Translations under genes and position numbers: made by a program | DNA from: Bacteroidales bacterium | GTDB lineage: Bacteria; Bacteroidota; Bacteroidia; Bacteroidales; UBA1715 | NCBI GenBank assembly: GCA_017516865.1 | Contig: JAFXAU010000030.1 | Coordinates: 23,098 to 87,097, forward strand | Reading direction: 5' to 3' | DNA length: 64,000 bases | Notes under the pieces: model-generated | What the model was told of the DNA's origin: nothing | The model's database searches: none | The model's input: the letters and a program-made list of their open reading frames with translations, nothing else | Shown here: positions 53,234 through 61,398 of the stretch, one piece after another | How positions within the stretch are numbered: position 1 is the first letter of the stretch | Layout of the letters: each line of letters opens with the position of its first letter

Positions 53234-55537
53234 ATGAAGAAAATTATACCATTCATATTCCTCTGTCTTTGCAGTTTGTGCACAGAAGCACAGAAGTATC
53301 TGCTGTCGGGAATTGTGAAGGACGCAAGCACGGGGAAACCCTTGGTTTCGGCTTCTGTTGGTGTTGAGGGAACGACAAAAGGAACGTATACCGATGCAAC
53401 AGGGCATTACAAAATCGAATTAGAAAAAGGAAACTACGTTGTTGAATATTGGTATTTGGGCTACAAATCTTTTAAATACTCTGTTTCATTGCAGAGCAAT
53501 CAAAGAAAAGATGTCGCATTGCAGACCGAGTACCTCGAAATAGAGAAGGTTAGTGTTGTCGGTCAACGGCCAGATTTTAATGTTACTTCGACAAATGTCG
53601 GGGTGCAGACGCTCAACATGCAGGAAATTAAGCAGACACCCGTTCTGTTCGGTGAAAACGACCCACTTAAAACGCTGCAATTGATGCCCGGCGTGAAAAG
53701 CGCCGGCGAGGGCGGCAGCGGTTTCTACGTGCGAGGTGGCGGAGCAGACCAAAATCTTATTCTGCTTGATGAAGCTCCTGTTTTTAATGCTTCGCACATG
53801 ATGGGTATGTTTTCGGTCTTTAACGCCGATGCGTTGGAAGATGTGAAAATCTACACGGGAAGCATGTCGTCGCAATACGGCGGACGCTTGTCGTCGGTGC
53901 TCGATGTCTCTATGCGCGAAGGCGGTCAGGAAGGGATTCACGGGCAGACCGGCATTGGACTTATTTCGTCACGGTTCGAAGTCGACGGACCTATACAAAA
54001 AGGTAAAAGCTCATTCCTCGTGGCAGGTCGGCGGACGTATGCCGATTTGTTCCTGAAACTATCCGGCGATGAAGAACTACGCAAAACAAAACTCCATTTT
54101 TATGATGTCAATTATAAACTCACGCAGTTGTTCGGAACGAAGGACAGACTAACTCTGTCGGGCTATATCGGCCGCGATGTCTTTAAATTCCGCGACATGT
54201 TCGAAATGGACGGAGGCAATGTCACATCGACGCTGGCATGGATACATTTAGGAAAACAAAGAATTGTGTCGTCGCTGGTGTTCAGTCATTTTAACTCGCT
54301 CATGTCGATGGATTTATCGATGATGGATGCGTCGCTGAAGTCGGGCATTACAAATCTTAATTGGAAAGAGGATTTTGAATATCGTTGGGAAACAAATACA
54401 CTCCGATACGGCGGCAATGTGGCGTTGCAATCATTTTCTCCCGGAAAACTCAAAACGTCAATGTTGGAGAAAGAAGTGGAATTGGAACGACGTACGGCAG
54501 TTGAAGCGAGCGTGTATGTTGACGATACTCAAAACATCCGCGACGTGCTGACAATTCAATCGGGACTACGTTTTTCAAACTATTTCGGAATTGGTGCCGC
54601 AACGTATTATGACTACAACGACGAGCACGAAGTTATTGACAGCACGCTGTTCGGCAAGGGGGAATTGATAAACCACTACCCTTTCTTGGAACCCCGTTTA
54701 AGCATACGTTACAGACTCAACGAAACAAGTTCGCTCAAAGCCTCGTACACACGCACAACGCAATACGTCCACCTTATTCAAAGCTCAACCGTGGCAATGC
54801 CCACGGACTATTGGATGCCAAGTACGAACAAGACAAAACCACAGACCTGTTCGCAGATCTCGTGCGGATATTTCCGTAATTTCAAGGATAATATGTACGA
54901 ATCTTCCGTGGAACTATATTACAAGAAATTAAACAACCAAACAGATTACGAAAATGGAACGAATCTGTTCCTGAACGCACACTTGGAAGCCTATTTGCTG
55001 TACGGTCACGGCCGTTCTTACGGAGCTGAATTTTTCCTAAAGAAACGCGAAGGTGCATTGACTGGCTGGATTTCGTATTGTCTGTCGAAGTCCGAAAAAC
55101 AATTTCAGGGAATCAATAGCGGGAAGTGGTATCCTGTCCGCTACGACAGGACTCACGATATTTCAATCGTGGCAATGTACAATTTCTCGGAACGCTGGCA
55201 GGCCTCCGCCTCGTGGGTGTATTCAACGGGCGACGCGGTGACGTACCCGTCGGGGAAATACTATATTGACGGCGAAATTGTGTCGTACTACACCGAGCGC
55301 AACGGCTACAGAATGCCCGCATACCACAGAATGGACGTAGGTGTGACGTATAATGTGCCGAAAAAGAAACGCATTGAATCGCAGTGGTCGGCATCAATTT
55401 ACAATGTCTACAACAGAAAAAATGCATATATGATTTATTTCGAGCCAGTCGACGAGGAAAATCCCGACGTGTTGCAGGCTGTAAAAGTGACGCTGTTCCC
55501 GATTATCCCGTCGGTTTCGTGGAATTGTAAGTTTTGA
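53234..55537 (+). CDS. TonB-dependent receptor with carboxypeptidase-regulatory N-terminus
   Basis: The product has 767 residues. A signal peptide (MKKIIPFIFLCLCSLCTEAQ) leads to a CarboxypepD_reg_2 domain (LSGIVKDASTGKPLVSASVG, TYTDATGHYKIELEKG). The plug domain follows (NDPLKTLQLMPGVKSAGEGG, GFYVRGGGADQNLILLDEAP, SMSSQYGGRLSSVLDVSMRE), then a barrel ending VSWNCKF. This type is normally paired with a DUF4249 lipoprotein, and that gene follows 2 nt after the stop. The substrate is unknown. No regulator, such as an anti-sigma factor, lies beside it. Confidence 0.9.
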   Translation: MKKIIPFIFLCLCSLCTEAQKYLLSGIVKDASTGKPLVSASVGVEGTTKGTYTDATGHYKIELEKGNYVVEYWYLGYKSFKYSVSLQSNQRKDVALQTEYLEIEKVSVVGQRPDFNVTSTNVGVQTLNMQEIKQTPVLFGENDPLKTLQLMPGVKSAGEGGSGFYVRGGGADQNLILLDEAPVFNASHMMGMFSVFNADALEDVKIYTGSMSSQYGGRLSSVLDVSMREGGQEGIHGQTGIGLISSRFEVDGPIQKGKSSFLVAGRRTYADLFLKLSGDEELRKTKLHFYDVNYKLTQLFGTKDRLTLSGYIGRDVFKFRDMFEMDGGNVTSTLAWIHLGKQRIVSSLVFSHFNSLMSMDLSMMDASLKSGITNLNWKEDFEYRWETNTLRYGGNVALQSFSPGKLKTSMLEKEVELERRTAVEASVYVDDTQNIRDVLTIQSGLRFSNYFGIGAATYYDYNDEHEVIDSTLFGKGELINHYPFLEPRLSIRYRLNETSSLKASYTRTTQYVHLIQSSTVAMPTDYWMPSTNKTKPQTCSQISCGYFRNFKDNMYESSVELYYKKLNNQTDYENGTNLFLNAHLEAYLLYGHGRSYGAEFFLKKREGALTGWISYCLSKSEKQFQGINSGKWYPVRYDRTHDISIVAMYNFSERWQASASWVYSTGDAVTYPSGKYYIDGEIVSYYTERNGYRMPAYHRMDVGVTYNVPKKKRIESQWSASIYNVYNRKNAYMIYFEPVDEENPDVLQAVKVTLFPIIPSVSWNCKF

Positions 55538-55539
55538 AA

Positions 55540-56331
55540 ATGAAGTGGAAATTTGACATATTGTTTTTATTGATGGTGCTTTGTTGCTCGTGTACCGAAG
55601 TGATTGACGATTTCTCCCTCAACACAGCTGATGAGCGGATTGTAGTCGATGCGACCATTTCGCCCGACAAGGCGATTGTTATTTTGTCGAAAACGACCAG
55701 TTACCTCGATGCGACAGAAATACCATATCTGTCTGGGGCTCAGGTAACTATTTCGTTCAACGATAAAATCGTGACCTTAACGGAAGATTCTGTCGGACAT
55801 TATTCCAAAACTATGGATTTTCCTACGGCAACCAACTACGAACTGGTTGTTACCATTGGCGACGAACATGTTTCCGCCCGCACCTATATGCCGGAACCAG
55901 TTTTGTGGGATAGTGCCTCGGTTGCCGTTTCACAATATGCGGAACTGATTCCAAACAAAGATACGACTAAAGTGTTGTATGAAGTTTTTGCCTATATGAC
56001 CGACCCCAAATCCGAAGCAAATTATTATAGAGTCGAAACATTTATCAACGATACACTTGAAGCTACAGAAACAACCGACGATGCGTATTTTAACGGCCAG
56101 ACGGTGCAATTGTTGACGATGCTGTATTTCTTTGACAAGGACGATACCCTAACCGTCAGCATGAAGTCAATCGACAAGGCGGCATACGAATTCTTCAACA
56201 CACTGGCGCTGTCGAATTCCAGCAGTGCAATGTTTTCCGCACCCGATAACCCCAAATCAAATCTACAAGGAAATGCCCTTGGCAGATTCTATGCGTATTC
56301 TATTGACACGCTGATGTTTACATTTAAATAA
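55540..56331 (+). CDS. DUF4249-family lipoprotein
   Basis: The product has 263 residues. MKWKFDILFLLMVLCCSC is a lipoprotein signal with lipobox CCSC. ERIVVDATISPDKAIVILSK, SGAQVTISFNDKIVTLTEDS, YELVVTIGDEHVSARTYMPE and NYYRVETFINDT follow the DUF4249 pattern: a short beta-sandwich that opens with an IVVDA strand. Members lie next to TonB receptors of the preceding kind and are thought to act as their surface partner, as SusD does for SusC. The ATG at 55540 was chosen over an overlapping TTG. No terminator follows; instead a repeat-rich segment begins. Confidence 0.85.
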   Translation: MKWKFDILFLLMVLCCSCTEVIDDFSLNTADERIVVDATISPDKAIVILSKTTSYLDATEIPYLSGAQVTISFNDKIVTLTEDSVGHYSKTMDFPTATNYELVVTIGDEHVSARTYMPEPVLWDSASVAVSQYAELIPNKDTTKVLYEVFAYMTDPKSEANYYRVETFINDTLEATETTDDAYFNGQTVQLLTMLYFFDKDDTLTVSMKSIDKAAYEFFNTLALSNSSSAMFSAPDNPKSNLQGNALGRFYAYSIDTLMFTFK

Positions 56332-56364
56332 ATAGGAACGCCGCCACTGCCCCCCCCTACCCTT

Positions 56365-56406
56365 GTTCGGTCTGGATTTCCTTTGTTCGGGCGGATTTGT
56401 AATCCG
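56365..56406. repeat. Dispersed palindromic repeat (CGGATT-TGT-AATCCG) with a half copy
   Basis: A half copy (GGTCTGGATTTCC) and a full palindrome CGGATTTGTAATCCG lie after TTGTTCGG words. The same words and core occur at 63583-63670 and 63980-64000, so this is a dispersed family. Confidence 0.7.
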
Positions 56407-56531
56407 ACTCAACAGCCAAACAGATTCCTCGCTTCGCTCGGAATGACCATGCAAAGAAGTGGAATAAAAGGTAAGAAGATTGCCGAACTAACAGTTTTTC
56501 ATTTTTCTCTTTTAAAATTCAACTCTTCTGC

Positions 56532-56539
56532 TATTTTTG
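56532..56539 (+). promoter_or_regulatory. -7 box TATTTTTG for the MurG-like glycosyltransferase
   Basis: TATTTTTG lies 20 nt before the ATG at 56560. It supports this start over the open frame that extends through the repeat. Confidence 0.5.
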
Positions 56540-56559
56540 CGTCGAAGAAAAAGAATGAA

Positions 56560-57621
56560 ATGAATAGAGTCTCTGACATACAAAATCAAGTTGTGATTGT
56601 GTCTCCACTGGATTGGGGACTCGGTCACGCTACGCGCTGCATACCTATCATACAGGAACTTCTACGGAACAACAACACCTGTATAATTGCCTCTTCGGGA
56701 CGTTCGTCGGAACTGCTCCGACAGGAATTTCCGAATGTGATTCACGAACAGATTCCCGGCTATGGAATTTCGTACAGCACAAATGCGTTTTCAACATTTT
56801 TGAAACTTGTCACGCAGATACCCAAGGCGTTTGGAACCAAGGAGAAAGAGGAACAGATAGCCGACGAACTGGTGAAAAAATATTCCGCCACCTACCTCAT
56901 TTCCGACAATCGTTTCGGCATGCACAGCAAATTGTGCCGTTCCATTTTTATCACTCACCAAATTCGCATTCGATTGCCGTGGGCATTACGTTGGTTGGAA
57001 TATCCGTGTTACCGTGTGAATAAGTCAATCATCGGCAGATTCGACGAATGCTGGATTCCCGACCACAAAGGCAGCAAAAACTTATCGGGTGTCTTGTCGC
57101 ACAGCTGGAGAATTCCCAACAGTTATTATATCGGACCGCTGTCGGGACGGAAACCTATTTCGTGCAGAAAAGAATACGATGTTCTTGCAATCTTGTCTGG
57201 TCCGGAACCTCAACGTGGTATTTTCGAGACAAAACTACGGGAGATTCTACCCAATCTGCCCTACAAATCGTGCATAATCCGCGGCGTGGTGGCACACAGA
57301 AACAGTTCTACGAAAATTGGTAACTGCAAAATACAGACTTTTGCTACAAACGACGAAATCACCCGGCTGATATGCAGCAGCAGGTTGGTCATTTCGCGGG
57401 CGGGCTACAGTTCCATTATGGACTACGAAAATCTCGGCTGCAAGGCAATTTTAATTCCAACACCGGGACAAAGCGAACAGGTGTACCTCGGACACTATCT
57501 CGAGCCTAAGGATCGCTATTGGTACGTAAAACAGAGACAGTTAAAGAAAAAATTGCCTGAATATATTGACGAAATTTTTGAAGAAGAAAAATCAAAAGAT
57601 ACTATATTTGTACAGGTTTAA
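56560..57621 (+). CDS. MurG-like (GT28-type) glycosyltransferase
   Basis: The product has 353 residues. VIVSPLDWGLGHATRCIPII is the N-terminal nucleotide-sugar glycosyltransferase motif (GxGHxxR) of GT28 and related B-fold enzymes. AILSGPEPQRGIFETKLREI and the C-terminal RLVISRAGYSSIMDYENLGC with LIPTPGQSEQVYLGHYLEP contain the diphosphate and UDP-sugar loop. It is not MurG itself, since the murein motifs differ. It probably transfers a hexose or GlcNAc in a glycolipid or surface polysaccharide path. The ATG at 56560 was chosen because the extra N-terminus from 56383 is encoded by a dispersed repeat. The aquaporin gene follows 15 nt later. Confidence 0.8.
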   Translation: MNRVSDIQNQVVIVSPLDWGLGHATRCIPIIQELLRNNNTCIIASSGRSSELLRQEFPNVIHEQIPGYGISYSTNAFSTFLKLVTQIPKAFGTKEKEEQIADELVKKYSATYLISDNRFGMHSKLCRSIFITHQIRIRLPWALRWLEYPCYRVNKSIIGRFDECWIPDHKGSKNLSGVLSHSWRIPNSYYIGPLSGRKPISCRKEYDVLAILSGPEPQRGIFETKLREILPNLPYKSCIIRGVVAHRNSSTKIGNCKIQTFATNDEITRLICSSRLVISRAGYSSIMDYENLGCKAILIPTPGQSEQVYLGHYLEPKDRYWYVKQRQLKKKLPEYIDEIFEEEKSKDTIFVQV

Positions 57622-57636
57622 TTAAAATTTAAAGTT

Positions 57637-58317
57637 ATGAAAAAATATTTAGCAGAAATGATAGGAACCATGGTTCTTGTCTTGTTAGGATGTGGAAGTG
57701 CCATATTCAACGGTGGTTGCGGAACTACGGCACAGGTATTGACAGTTGCCAGCGCGTTTGGTTTGTCGGTTGTGGCTATGGCGTACGCAATTGGAGGCGT
57801 TTCGGGCTGCCATATCAACCCAGCCATTACATTGGGCGTGCTTGCAAGCGGTAAAATGAGTGCAAAAGATGCGGCAATGTACATCTTGTTTCAAATCATT
57901 GGTGCATTCATAGCATCGGGATTACTTTGGGTGATTACACAAGGCGTTGAAATGGATTATGCCACTACGACGGGAGCAAACGCGTGTGCACCAGGCGTTT
58001 CGGTTTACGCAGCGTTCTTGGCTGAAATGATTGGCACATTCATTTTCGTTTTGGTAGTTCTCGGTGTGACTGATTCCGAGAAAGGAAACAGCAGCCTTGC
58101 CGGTCTGGCAATCGGTCTTTCGTTGATATTGATTCACATTGTGTTGATTCCTCTTACAGGAACAAGCGTAAATCCGGCTCGAAGCATCGCCCCTGCCGTG
58201 TTCGAAGGCGGTCAGGCATTGAGCGACTTGTGGATCTTCATCTGTGCCCCATTGGTTGGCGGCATACTCAGCGCCTTGGTTTGGAAAGGCTTGAACGATT
58301 CAAAACAAGAAGATTAG
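57637..58317 (+). CDS. aqpZ: Aquaporin Z-like water channel
   Basis: The product has 226 residues with six membrane helices and the two MIP loops: GCHINPAITLG (first NPA, Asn61-Pro62-Ala63) and GTSVNPARSIAPA (second). The selectivity filter looks water-type: LIHIVLIPLTGTSVNPARS has the His, the small Thr and the Arg in AqpZ order. It should pass water through the inner membrane. It may share a transcript with the glycosyltransferase 15 nt upstream. The AATC-loop inverted repeat just after it serves as a terminator. Confidence 0.93.
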   Translation: MKKYLAEMIGTMVLVLLGCGSAIFNGGCGTTAQVLTVASAFGLSVVAMAYAIGGVSGCHINPAITLGVLASGKMSAKDAAMYILFQIIGAFIASGLLWVITQGVEMDYATTTGANACAPGVSVYAAFLAEMIGTFIFVLVVLGVTDSEKGNSSLAGLAIGLSLILIHIVLIPLTGTSVNPARSIAPAVFEGGQALSDLWIFICAPLVGGILSALVWKGLNDSKQED

Positions 58318-58325
58318 TATGTTAC

Positions 58326-58355
58326 TGTGTAGAGACGCAATCGCATCTCTACACA
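58326..58355. terminator. Inverted repeat between convergent genes, probable terminator
   Basis: TGTGTAGAGACGC and GCATCTCTACACA pair with one G-U around a 4-nt loop, followed by a T run on the plus strand (ATATTTTTTC). It overlaps the stop of the DNA glycosylase gene. GTAGAGACGC words of this kind are a common dispersed palindrome in bacterial genomes. Confidence 0.75.
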
Positions 58356-58921
58356 ACATATTTTTTCAAAGCCGAATACATTTCGGCTTTTTTTGTTAAT
58401 GCCAATGGGTACGCCCGCGACGACGACGGCATTCTGTAGAAATCGTACGTTTTCCCCTCTATGCTGATTGTTTCGCTTGTGCCGATTTTGGGCTTGGCAC
58501 AATTATATTTTCCCGTCAGCACGTCGGTGGCTTTTTCGCCTGTGGTTACTATTGCCTTGCAATGAGGAATGCGGGCCAGCAACGCCCCTATGTCGGTCTC
58601 CTCAACCACTTCGAGAAACTTGTCGGAAGCATTGTCCTGCAACCGTCTGACAGCCGAAGCCGTATCGTAAAATGCAAAACCGTATTTCGTGCAGAAATCC
58701 ACTATCTTGTCGTAGCAGAACCTCTTTTCTTCCTTGATAACAAAGTAATCTTTGTCGGCGAACATATTTAGTCCCCAAATCCGCCACATGTCGTTTTGAA
58801 AATTCGGATAAAAAAAGTCCATGCACCACCGTTTCTTCTGAGGAGGGAAACTTCCAAGAAACAGTATCGCCGCATTCGGCGGCAGAAAAGGACGCAACGG
58901 ATGATGTTCTGTCTGTATCAT
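58349..58921 (-). CDS. Uracil-DNA glycosylase-superfamily protein (family 6/MUG-like)
   Basis: The product has 190 residues. ILFLGSFPPQKKRWCMDFFY corresponds to motif 1 of the UDG superfamily (LGxxP), with KAIVTTGEKATDVLTGKY in the middle and MPSSSRAYP as the C-terminal DNA-intercalation loop (normally HPS-P type). The MDFFYPNFQNDMWRIWG segment is typical of the hypoxanthine/uracil (HDG-like) group. It excises deaminated bases from DNA. It is a single gene, convergent with aqpZ. No promoter box was noted. Confidence 0.78.
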   Translation of the reverse strand: MIQTEHHPLRPFLPPNAAILFLGSFPPQKKRWCMDFFYPNFQNDMWRIWGLNMFADKDYFVIKEEKRFCYDKIVDFCTKYGFAFYDTASAVRRLQDNASDKFLEVVEETDIGALLARIPHCKAIVTTGEKATDVLTGKYNCAKPKIGTSETISIEGKTYDFYRMPSSSRAYPLALTKKAEMYSALKKYVV

Positions 58922-59012
58922 ATCGCAAAGTTACAGCATTAACCACAAATTTTTCTTTTTTCTGTTACTTTCTGTTCCATTTCTTTTTGTCTGTTCGGTA
59001 ACGGAAAATTCC

Positions 59013-59020
59013 TATCTTTG
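59013..59020 (+). promoter_or_regulatory. -7 box TATCTTTG for the GH8 gene
   Basis: TATCTTTG lies 21 nt before the ATG at 59042; a TTG 23 nt upstream may be the -33 element. Confidence 0.6.
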
Positions 59021-59041
59021 TTAGAACTTTAAAAGAATAAA

Positions 59042-60316
59042 ATGAACATATTAAAAAAATCATATTTGCTCGCTGCACTTGCCATGAGCGTGTGCAGCGC
59101 ACTTTCGCAGACAACGGCCACCAAAAGCGGATATTCAAATCCAGTCGGCGACGAAACGAATAAAACCAACGGCGCGTATTACACTGGCGAATACCGAAAC
59201 CTATTCGTCGACGTGCTGGGAAAAACCGAAGCAGAGGTCAATGCGAAAATTGAAAAAGCATGGAAACATTTCTTTACGCCCGGAGCGCCCACGGCTGTGT
59301 ATTACGAAGTTGGCGACGACATGGCATATATTCTCGACGTGGGGAACAACGACGTGCGTACCGAAGGTCAGTCTTACGGAATGATGATTTCCGTGCAGCT
59401 GGATAAGAAGACGGAATTTGACAAACTCTGGCGCTGGGCAAAAAAATATATGCAGCATAAGACAGGTAACTGGAAAGGATATTTCGCCTGGCAATGCAGA
59501 CCCGACGGAACAATCATAGACAACACCTGCGCCCCCGACGGCGAGGAATACTTCATAACTGCCCTGTTCTTTGCATCGAACCGCTGGGGCAACGACGGCG
59601 AGATAGACTACAATGCCGAAGCGCAGTACATATTAAGAAGTATTATGAGCAAAACGGGCGACGGCGAAATTCACAATATGTACAGAAGCGACAACCACCT
59701 TGTCGTATTCGCTCCGAATTACGACAACATATCGTTCAGCGACCCGTCGTACTGCCTGCCGGGATTTTTGGAACTGTGGGCAATATGGGCAGACGGCAAC
59801 AACGAATTTTGGAAAAAAGCCGCCGAAGCCGCACGCGGTCTATTACAAAAATCATGTCACGAGAAAACTGGACTATTCCCCGACTACAGCCAGTTTGACG
59901 GAACTCCCCACAACCCCCACTGGCCAAATATGTCGTACGACACACGTCAATATAAATTCGACGCCATACGTTGTGCAATGAATGTCGGGATGGACTACAA
60001 CTGGTTCCGCTCCGATAGCGCGAACCAGGTACAGATGATGACACGGCTGATGAACTTCTTTAAAACCGACAACTTCCAACATTCCTATTTTGACTGCGAC
60101 GGCGGAAATCCCGAAGGAAATTTCAACGAAGGCATGGCCGGGGCAAACGGAGCCGGCTGTCTTGCCGTAAACGACAACGAGCTGGCAAAAGTCGTCCTCC
60201 AGAAACTTTGGGACACAAATCCGCCCTCGGGTCAATGGCGCTATTTCAACGGAATGGTTTACTTTCTCGGATTGCTCAACGCCTCGGGACAATTCAAAGT
60301 CTACAAGCCTATGTAG
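59042..60316 (+). CDS. GH8 enzyme, reducing-end xylose-releasing exo-oligoxylanase (Rex)-like
   Basis: The product has 424 residues. A signal peptide (MNILKKSYLLAALAMSVCSA, then LSQ) leads to a single GH8 barrel. DVRTEGQSYGMMISVQLDKK holds the likely acid Glu108, and APDGEEYFITALFFASNRWG (around Asp166) is the block seen in Rex-type enzymes and not the ATDGD form found in the giant GH8. SYDTRQYKFDAIRCAMNVGM and WRYFNGMVYFLGLLNASGQF close the fold. It probably removes xylose from the reducing end of xylo-oligosaccharides, or cleaves xylan; this comes from motif similarity. It has its own promoter and no partner genes. It starts after a segment with dispersed-repeat words (58960-58990). Confidence 0.88.
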   Translation: MNILKKSYLLAALAMSVCSALSQTTATKSGYSNPVGDETNKTNGAYYTGEYRNLFVDVLGKTEAEVNAKIEKAWKHFFTPGAPTAVYYEVGDDMAYILDVGNNDVRTEGQSYGMMISVQLDKKTEFDKLWRWAKKYMQHKTGNWKGYFAWQCRPDGTIIDNTCAPDGEEYFITALFFASNRWGNDGEIDYNAEAQYILRSIMSKTGDGEIHNMYRSDNHLVVFAPNYDNISFSDPSYCLPGFLELWAIWADGNNEFWKKAAEAARGLLQKSCHEKTGLFPDYSQFDGTPHNPHWPNMSYDTRQYKFDAIRCAMNVGMDYNWFRSDSANQVQMMTRLMNFFKTDNFQHSYFDCDGGNPEGNFNEGMAGANGAGCLAVNDNELAKVVLQKLWDTNPPSGQWRYFNGMVYFLGLLNASGQFKVYKPM

Positions 60317-60381
60317 ATTAAGACCTGAGCCGCAGATGTTGTAATAATTGTAACTTTTCCCATTTTTCTAAATAAAGTTGA

Positions 60382-60389
60382 TATATTTG
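60382..60389 (+). promoter_or_regulatory. -7 box TATATTTG for the GT2-pfkA-murI cluster
   Basis: TATATTTG lies 55 nt before the GT2 start at 60445. The three genes after it are closely packed in one direction. Confidence 0.5.
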
Positions 60390-60444
60390 TAGTTGCTAAA
60401 ATGATTGACTGTGGGTCAGTTTCACAGTAAATGTAAATGCGAAT

Positions 60445-61392
60445 ATGAATAAGACACAGATATCGGTTGTAATTTCTCTTTTGAACGAACAGGATTCTTT
60501 GAAAGAACTTATGGACTGGATTCACAAGGTGATGACGGAACATAACTTTTCGTACGAAGTGATTTTTGTTGACGACGGAAGTACCGACAATTCATGGCAG
60601 ATTATCAATGAATTGTCGCAGCAATATGAACAAGTCAAGGCGATTAAATTCCGTAGGAATTATGGAAAATCTGCTGGTTTGTACAAAGGTTTCGAAAAAG
60701 CCCAAGGCGACGTGGTCATTACTATGGACGCCGACTTGCAGGATTCTCCCGACGAAATTCCTGAACTATACCGAATGATTACCGAAGAGGGCTACGACCT
60801 TGTTTCGGGCTGGAAAAAGAAACGCTACGACCCTGTTCTGACGAAAAATCTCCCGAGCAAACTCTATAACGCCACGGTTAGAATGATGACAGGCATAAAG
60901 CTGCACGACTTCAACTGCGGCCTCAAAGCCTACCGCAAACAGGTGGTGAAAAGCGTGGAGGTTTACGGCGAAATGCACCGCTACATTCCCGTACTGGCAA
61001 AATGGGCGGGATTCAAGAAAATCGGCGAAAAGGTCGTTTTGCATCAGGAACGGAAATACGGAGTGTCGAAATTCGGAATAGAACGGTTTATCAGAGGCCC
61101 TCTGGACCTGCTTTCGGTTATGTTCATGTCGAGATTCAGCAAACGCCCGATGCACTTCTTCGGCTCCATGGGGACAATCTGTTTTTTGATAGGTTTCGTC
61201 ATACTCATTTATTTGTCGTATATGAAACTTGTTGAATTACAATATAATATGACGCAGCGGCCATTGTTCTACCTTGGTATTGTCTGTCTCATTTTGGGAG
61301 TACAGCTGTTCCTGGCCGGCTTCCTTGCCGAAATGATTTCGCGCTCTTCGTCGAGCAGAAACGAATATTTAGTTGACGAGATTATAAAATAA
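60445..61392 (+). CDS. Membrane glycosyltransferase family 2 (DPM/GtrB-like)
   Basis: The product has 315 residues. The GT2 core is ISVVISLLNEQDSLKELMDW, VIFVDDGSTDNSW and VVITMDADLQDSPDEIPELY (DxD-type Asp motif). NCGLKAYRKQV and YGVSKFGIERFIRGPLDL are the DPM1/GtrB blocks. Two membrane helices end the protein (GSMGTICFLIGFVILIYLSY and LFYLGIVCLILGVQLFLAGF). It probably moves a sugar from a nucleotide donor to a polyprenyl phosphate for later transfer. It starts the GT2-pfkA-murI run and lies 6 nt before the PFK gene. Confidence 0.88.
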   Translation: MNKTQISVVISLLNEQDSLKELMDWIHKVMTEHNFSYEVIFVDDGSTDNSWQIINELSQQYEQVKAIKFRRNYGKSAGLYKGFEKAQGDVVITMDADLQDSPDEIPELYRMITEEGYDLVSGWKKKRYDPVLTKNLPSKLYNATVRMMTGIKLHDFNCGLKAYRKQVVKSVEVYGEMHRYIPVLAKWAGFKKIGEKVVLHQERKYGVSKFGIERFIRGPLDLLSVMFMSRFSKRPMHFFGSMGTICFLIGFVILIYLSYMKLVELQYNMTQRPLFYLGIVCLILGVQLFLAGFLAEMISRSSSSRNEYLVDEIIK

Positions 61393-61398
61393 CATTGT

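Noticed and set aside
56383..56559. N-terminal extension of the MurG-like glycosyltransferase (MFGRICNPT...)
   Set aside because: The same peptide start appears at 63587 because both are translations of the dispersed repeat. A -7 box at 56532 and the GxGH motif soon after 56560 favour the later start.
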